This document shows, one piece after another, positions 61,226 through 64,000 of a stretch of 64,000 nt of DNA. The stretch lies in the NCBI GenBank assembly GCA_964550025.1, contig CAZJYI010000008.1, positions 70,242-134,241 of the forward strand, in the 5' to 3' direction. Numbering within the stretch: the stretch's first letter is position 1; each line of letters begins with the position of its first letter. Position numbers and translations under genes: made by a program. Under the pieces are notes generated by a model that saw nothing but the letters and a program-made list of their open reading frames with translations, made no database searches and was not told the DNA's origin. The DNA comes from CAZJYI01 sp964550025 (GTDB lineage: Bacteria > Verrucomicrobiota > Kiritimatiellia > UBA8416 > CAYOBW01).

Positions 61226-63568
61226 ATGAGGAAGATGGCATTGAGAATACATGGTTTGGTATTGCTGCTTGGAGTGGCTGGCGGCACGTCGGTGACCGCC
61301 CAGGACTTTGTCAAGCTGGAGGACATTCAACAGGCGCTGGGGAAGTCGGCGGGCTATGTCGCCGGACAGGACTCCAGCCCGCTCAAACTCGTGGAAGGCG
61401 CCGTGGTGCAAGCCGCCACCGACGACCGGCAGAGGCTGGCGGTGGAGGAACTGTTGCTGGGCGCACTGGCGCGGGCAAGTACCCGGGAAGCGAAGGGCTT
61501 CATCTGCCGGCAGCTCCGCACGATCGGCACGGCGCGGGCTGTTCCCGGGCTCGCGACCTTGCTCACCGATCCTGAACTGTCTCACATGGCGCGCTATGCG
61601 CTGGGCAGGATCGAGGATGCCGCGGCGGCGGCCGCTATGCACCGCGCGCTTGGCAAGACGTCGGGCAAGGTACAGGCCGGGATCATCAACACGTTGGCGG
61701 AACGCCGTTACGCGCCGGCCAGATCCGACTTGGCGAAACTGCTGGGAAGCCGCGATCAGACGGTTGCGGGGGCCGCCGCGCGGGCGTTGGGCCGAATCGG
61801 CGGTGTGGATGCGGCCAAGGCGTTGACCCAGGCGCGTCCGCGCGCCTCCGCCGCCTTGAAACAGGTGATTGACAATGGGCTGATCCACTGCGCCGAGGGT
61901 CTTGCCCTTGTCGGGAAGGACAAGGAAGCGGCCGCTATCTACGAGGTGTTCTATCGCGGCGAGTTTCCTGTGCACTTCCGGCTTGCCGGGCTTCGCGGAC
62001 TGGTCAACCTCCGGGGCGAACAGGCGGCCCCGCTCCTGGTGGATGCGGTCAAGAACGCGGACGCGCGTATGCGCCCGAGCGTGATTTGGATGATTACCGA
62101 GGCCGAGGGCTCGGCAGCCACAAAGACGTTTGTGGAGTTGCTTCCGGGCTTGAATCCGGAAAGCCAGGTGGAAGTGCTGCGCGCCCTGACCGCGCGCGGC
62201 GACCGGGTGGCATCGGCGGCGGTAGCCGGTTTGGCGAAGAGTGAGCATGAGGCCGTCCGGATCGTGGCGCTGGAGGCCCTGGGCACTTTGGGCGATACGT
62301 CCGCGATTGCCATCCTTGCCTCCGCGGCGGCAGGAAAGAGCCGCGCTGAACAGGATACGGCCCGCGCGAGCCTGGCTTTGTTGCCGGGCGAGGACATCAA
62401 CCCGGCTATTGTCAGGGCGCTGGCATCCTCGTCTCCGCCTGTCCAAGGCGAATTGCTGAGAGCGCTGGCTGCACGAGGCGCCGGCGAGACCGCCGGAGAC
62501 GTGCTGAAGCTGGCGGATGCTGAGGACGCGGATGTTCAAAAGGCGGCCATGGAAGCCCTGCGCAAGATTGCGGGTCCGGAGCTGGTGATGCCATTGCTCG
62601 GCCGACTGGTCAAGACGGCGGACAAAGGCAGGATCGGCGAGCTCGAGAAGACGGCCATGGCGGCGGCGAAGGGGGATAGCGACGGTGGCGCGAGCGCCAA
62701 GGCCGGTCTGGCAGCACTGCAGCAGGCGAAGACACCCGCAGCCAGAGCGGCGGTACTGCGCGTCCTGGGCAGGATCGGCCATGCTTCCGCGCTGCCCGCC
62801 CTGGAGGCCGGCGTGAAGGATGGGAATGGGGACGTCAGTGACGCGGCCATTCGTTCGCTTGCCGCCTGGCCGGACGCAGGGCCCGCAAAGACGCTGTGGG
62901 CGATTGCCGGCAACCAGAACATGGGGCAATCCCACCGGGTAATAGCGTTTCGGGGTTTCGTCGAGCAGATTCCGCTTCACAGCGACATCGACGACAAGAA
63001 GATCCTCTCCATGTACAGGCAGGCGTTGGACGCCGCCTGGCGGCCTGAGGAAGGCCGGTTGGTTCTTTCAAAACTCTCCGGCATCCGGCATGCCGGCGCA
63101 CTGGAGCTGGTGAAGCAGGCCGTGTCCAAGCCGGGTCTCAAAGGGGCGGCAGACGCGGCCGCGAAGCAGATCGAGAGACTACTGGCCGCGCCGGCGCTGG
63201 TTTCGGCCTCGGTCAACAGCGGTAACGCGAAGAATGCCATCGACGGTAATCAAGGCTCGCGGTGGGATACGGGCAGTGCGATGAAGGGCGGCGAGTGGTT
63301 CAAGCTCGATCTCGGCTACCCGAAGACGGTATCCGGGATCGTGTTGGACGCCCGTGGCTCGAACGGCGATTACCCGCGTGGATACGAGGTGTACGCGTCG
63401 CCCAACATGGTCGGGAAAGGCAAGCTGGTAGCGAAAGGTGAGGGCGACAGCCCCGTCACTGAAATCCAGTTCGATTCTCCGTCAACTGCACGGACAATCA
63501 CCATCGTCCAGACCGGGAAGACCTCAGGCCTGTTCTGGTCGATCCACGAGTTGAGCGTGAAGAAGTGA
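61226..63568 (+). CDS. Secreted HEAT-repeat protein with C-terminal discoidin-like domain
   Basis: ATG 61226 has AGGAGGTG upstream, 14 bp after the previous gene. The 780-residue protein has a signal peptide (IHGLVLLLGVAGGTSVTA), then about 600 residues of alpha-helical HEAT-type repeats (AVPGLATLLTDPELSHMARY, AAMHRALGK, DLAKLLGSRDQTVAG, AVAGLAKSEHEAVRI). The last about 125 residues form an F5/8 type C (discoidin) fold: SVNSGNAKNAIDGNQGSRWD, GEWFKLDLGYPKTVSGI and WSIHELSV. HEAT arrays bind proteins; the discoidin domain binds carbohydrate. A scaffold that brings the partner oxidoreductase to glycans is possible but inferred. Confidence 0.87.
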   Translation: MRKMALRIHGLVLLLGVAGGTSVTAQDFVKLEDIQQALGKSAGYVAGQDSSPLKLVEGAVVQAATDDRQRLAVEELLLGALARASTREAKGFICRQLRTIGTARAVPGLATLLTDPELSHMARYALGRIEDAAAAAAMHRALGKTSGKVQAGIINTLAERRYAPARSDLAKLLGSRDQTVAGAAARALGRIGGVDAAKALTQARPRASAALKQVIDNGLIHCAEGLALVGKDKEAAAIYEVFYRGEFPVHFRLAGLRGLVNLRGEQAAPLLVDAVKNADARMRPSVIWMITEAEGSAATKTFVELLPGLNPESQVEVLRALTARGDRVASAAVAGLAKSEHEAVRIVALEALGTLGDTSAIAILASAAAGKSRAEQDTARASLALLPGEDINPAIVRALASSSPPVQGELLRALAARGAGETAGDVLKLADAEDADVQKAAMEALRKIAGPELVMPLLGRLVKTADKGRIGELEKTAMAAAKGDSDGGASAKAGLAALQQAKTPAARAAVLRVLGRIGHASALPALEAGVKDGNGDVSDAAIRSLAAWPDAGPAKTLWAIAGNQNMGQSHRVIAFRGFVEQIPLHSDIDDKKILSMYRQALDAAWRPEEGRLVLSKLSGIRHAGALELVKQAVSKPGLKGAADAAAKQIERLLAAPALVSASVNSGNAKNAIDGNQGSRWDTGSAMKGGEWFKLDLGYPKTVSGIVLDARGSNGDYPRGYEVYASPNMVGKGKLVAKGEGDSPVTEIQFDSPSTARTITIVQTGKTSGLFWSIHELSVKK

Positions 63569-63648
63569 GGAGGCTTCCGGTGCCGAGGTACGGCCCCGGG
63601 AACCGGCGCTTGCATGGGTACGACGCTGGTGGCGGGGAGGGGGAAACC

Positions 63649-63746
63649 GCTGAATAACACTGAATGATGAATCCAGAAGTAAGAGGCCCGTCTCCAGGCA
63701 GGTCACTTCGACATTGAGCATTCAGAGTTCAGTATTCGACATTTCC
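63649..63746. repeat. Inverted word repeat (GTTGAACACTGAACGC type, reverse copy)
   Basis: TCACTTCGACATTGAGCATT and the following TCAGAGTTCAGTATTCGACA match, in reverse orientation, the left arm at 26885-26928. A shorter arm (CTGAATAACACTGAATGATG) precedes it. It lies in the gap after the HEAT protein. Confidence 0.78.
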
Positions 63747-63792
63747 CCTCCCCGAAAACGCGGACCCGCCGAGGCCGAGTGAGGAAGCCGCC

Positions 63793-63993
63793 CTACGCCC
63801 CGTGTCCCTTCGCCTTGCGCATGTAGTGCACGGCAGCGACGAGGATGCCGAACCCGAAGAACAGGGCCAGTCCGACGTACTTGGCCTTGTCCCAGAGGCA
63901 CCAGAAACTCAGTGCCATTGTCAGCAGCACGGAGAGCGTCATGAGGACGTTCCAGACCACGCGCGCCGCGCCCGTCGGCATGTCATCGCCCAT
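63793..63993 (-). CDS. Small membrane protein, start near or beyond right edge
   Basis: ATG 63993 gives 66 residues; the frame is open beyond it (codons for K-F precede), so the true 5' end may lie outside. Two hydrophobic helices (VWNVLMTLSVLLTMALSFWCLW, in pieces, and YVGLALFFGFGILVAAVHYM) are followed by a basic end (RKAKGHGA). No family is recognised. Confidence 0.55.
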   Translation of the reverse strand: MGDDMPTGAARVVWNVLMTLSVLLTMALSFWCLWDKAKYVGLALFFGFGILVAAVHYMRKAKGHGA

Positions 63994-64000
63994 GAACTTC

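Overview
The window is high-GC bacterial DNA whose gene content points to the PVC superphylum, most likely a Kiritimatiellota-, Lentisphaerota- or Planctomycetota-type bacterium specialised on polysaccharides. The basis is the combination of Tat-exported Gfo/Idh/MocA oxidoreductases, DUF1080 (3-keto-disaccharide hydrolase-type) proteins, secreted FAD-dependent oxidoreductases with carbohydrate-binding-like ends, PQQ-like beta-propellers, a sulfatase, a GH20 hexosaminidase, and giant secreted lamin-tail/CotH/Calx-beta/DUF2341/LamG proteins. There is no rRNA gene to fix the phylum, and I recognised no tRNA, CRISPR array, prophage or complete insertion sequence.

Layout. 1-3428 (minus) is the 5' part of a very long secreted Ig-like repeat protein running off the left edge. 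3637-9260 (plus) is a sugar-catabolic cluster: an NPCBM/alpha-galactosidase remnant, an FAD oxidoreductase, a Gfo/Idh/MocA dehydrogenase and a xylose-isomerase-like TIM barrel. 9439-15660 is a 2,073-residue secreted multidomain protein. 15826-18981 (minus) holds a DUF1080 protein, a Tat Gfo/Idh protein and an Rpn-type PD-(D/E)XK nuclease. 19196-21293 has a small lipoprotein, a GNAT acetyltransferase and an SNase-like protein. 21559-36169 (plus) is a sugar-related run: GH20, methyltransferase-fold/PQQ-propeller fusion, FAD oxidoreductase, Gfo/Idh, DUF1080 and a second, degenerate PQQ-propeller paralogue. The paralogues suggest a repeatedly duplicated glycan-processing gene set.

36632-40994 is a compact five-gene block unlike its surroundings: Phd/YefM-type antitoxin, PIN-domain toxin, two different DUF488 proteins and a RecQ helicase with an extra N-terminal domain of possible dual-OB type. 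Its overlaps and very short gaps suggest one transcript, and it is the best candidate for an undescribed DNA-related or defence system. 41281-45609 (minus) encodes two secreted proteins. 45968-55112 contains a sigma-54 activator, an EamA transporter, a cysteine-rich Tat lipoprotein, a C-terminal processing protease overlapping tsaD, and an Rbs-type sugar ABC transporter. 55142-57484 (minus) is an unrecognised secreted protein. 57920-63568 has a sulfatase, a fourth Gfo/Idh protein and a HEAT-repeat/discoidin protein. A small membrane protein lies at the right edge.

The intergenic spaces carry several dispersed repeat families: palindromes of the form GGTCCCA-N7-TGGGACC between convergent genes, a REPIN-like 224-bp element in two copies, a 135-bp inverted-repeat element, a GTAGTGCGCCCGTAAGGGCG family, and several word repeats in which an approximately 7-12 base word is iterated and then inverted. 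One word repeat has entered a gene in frame, exactly in an interdomain linker.
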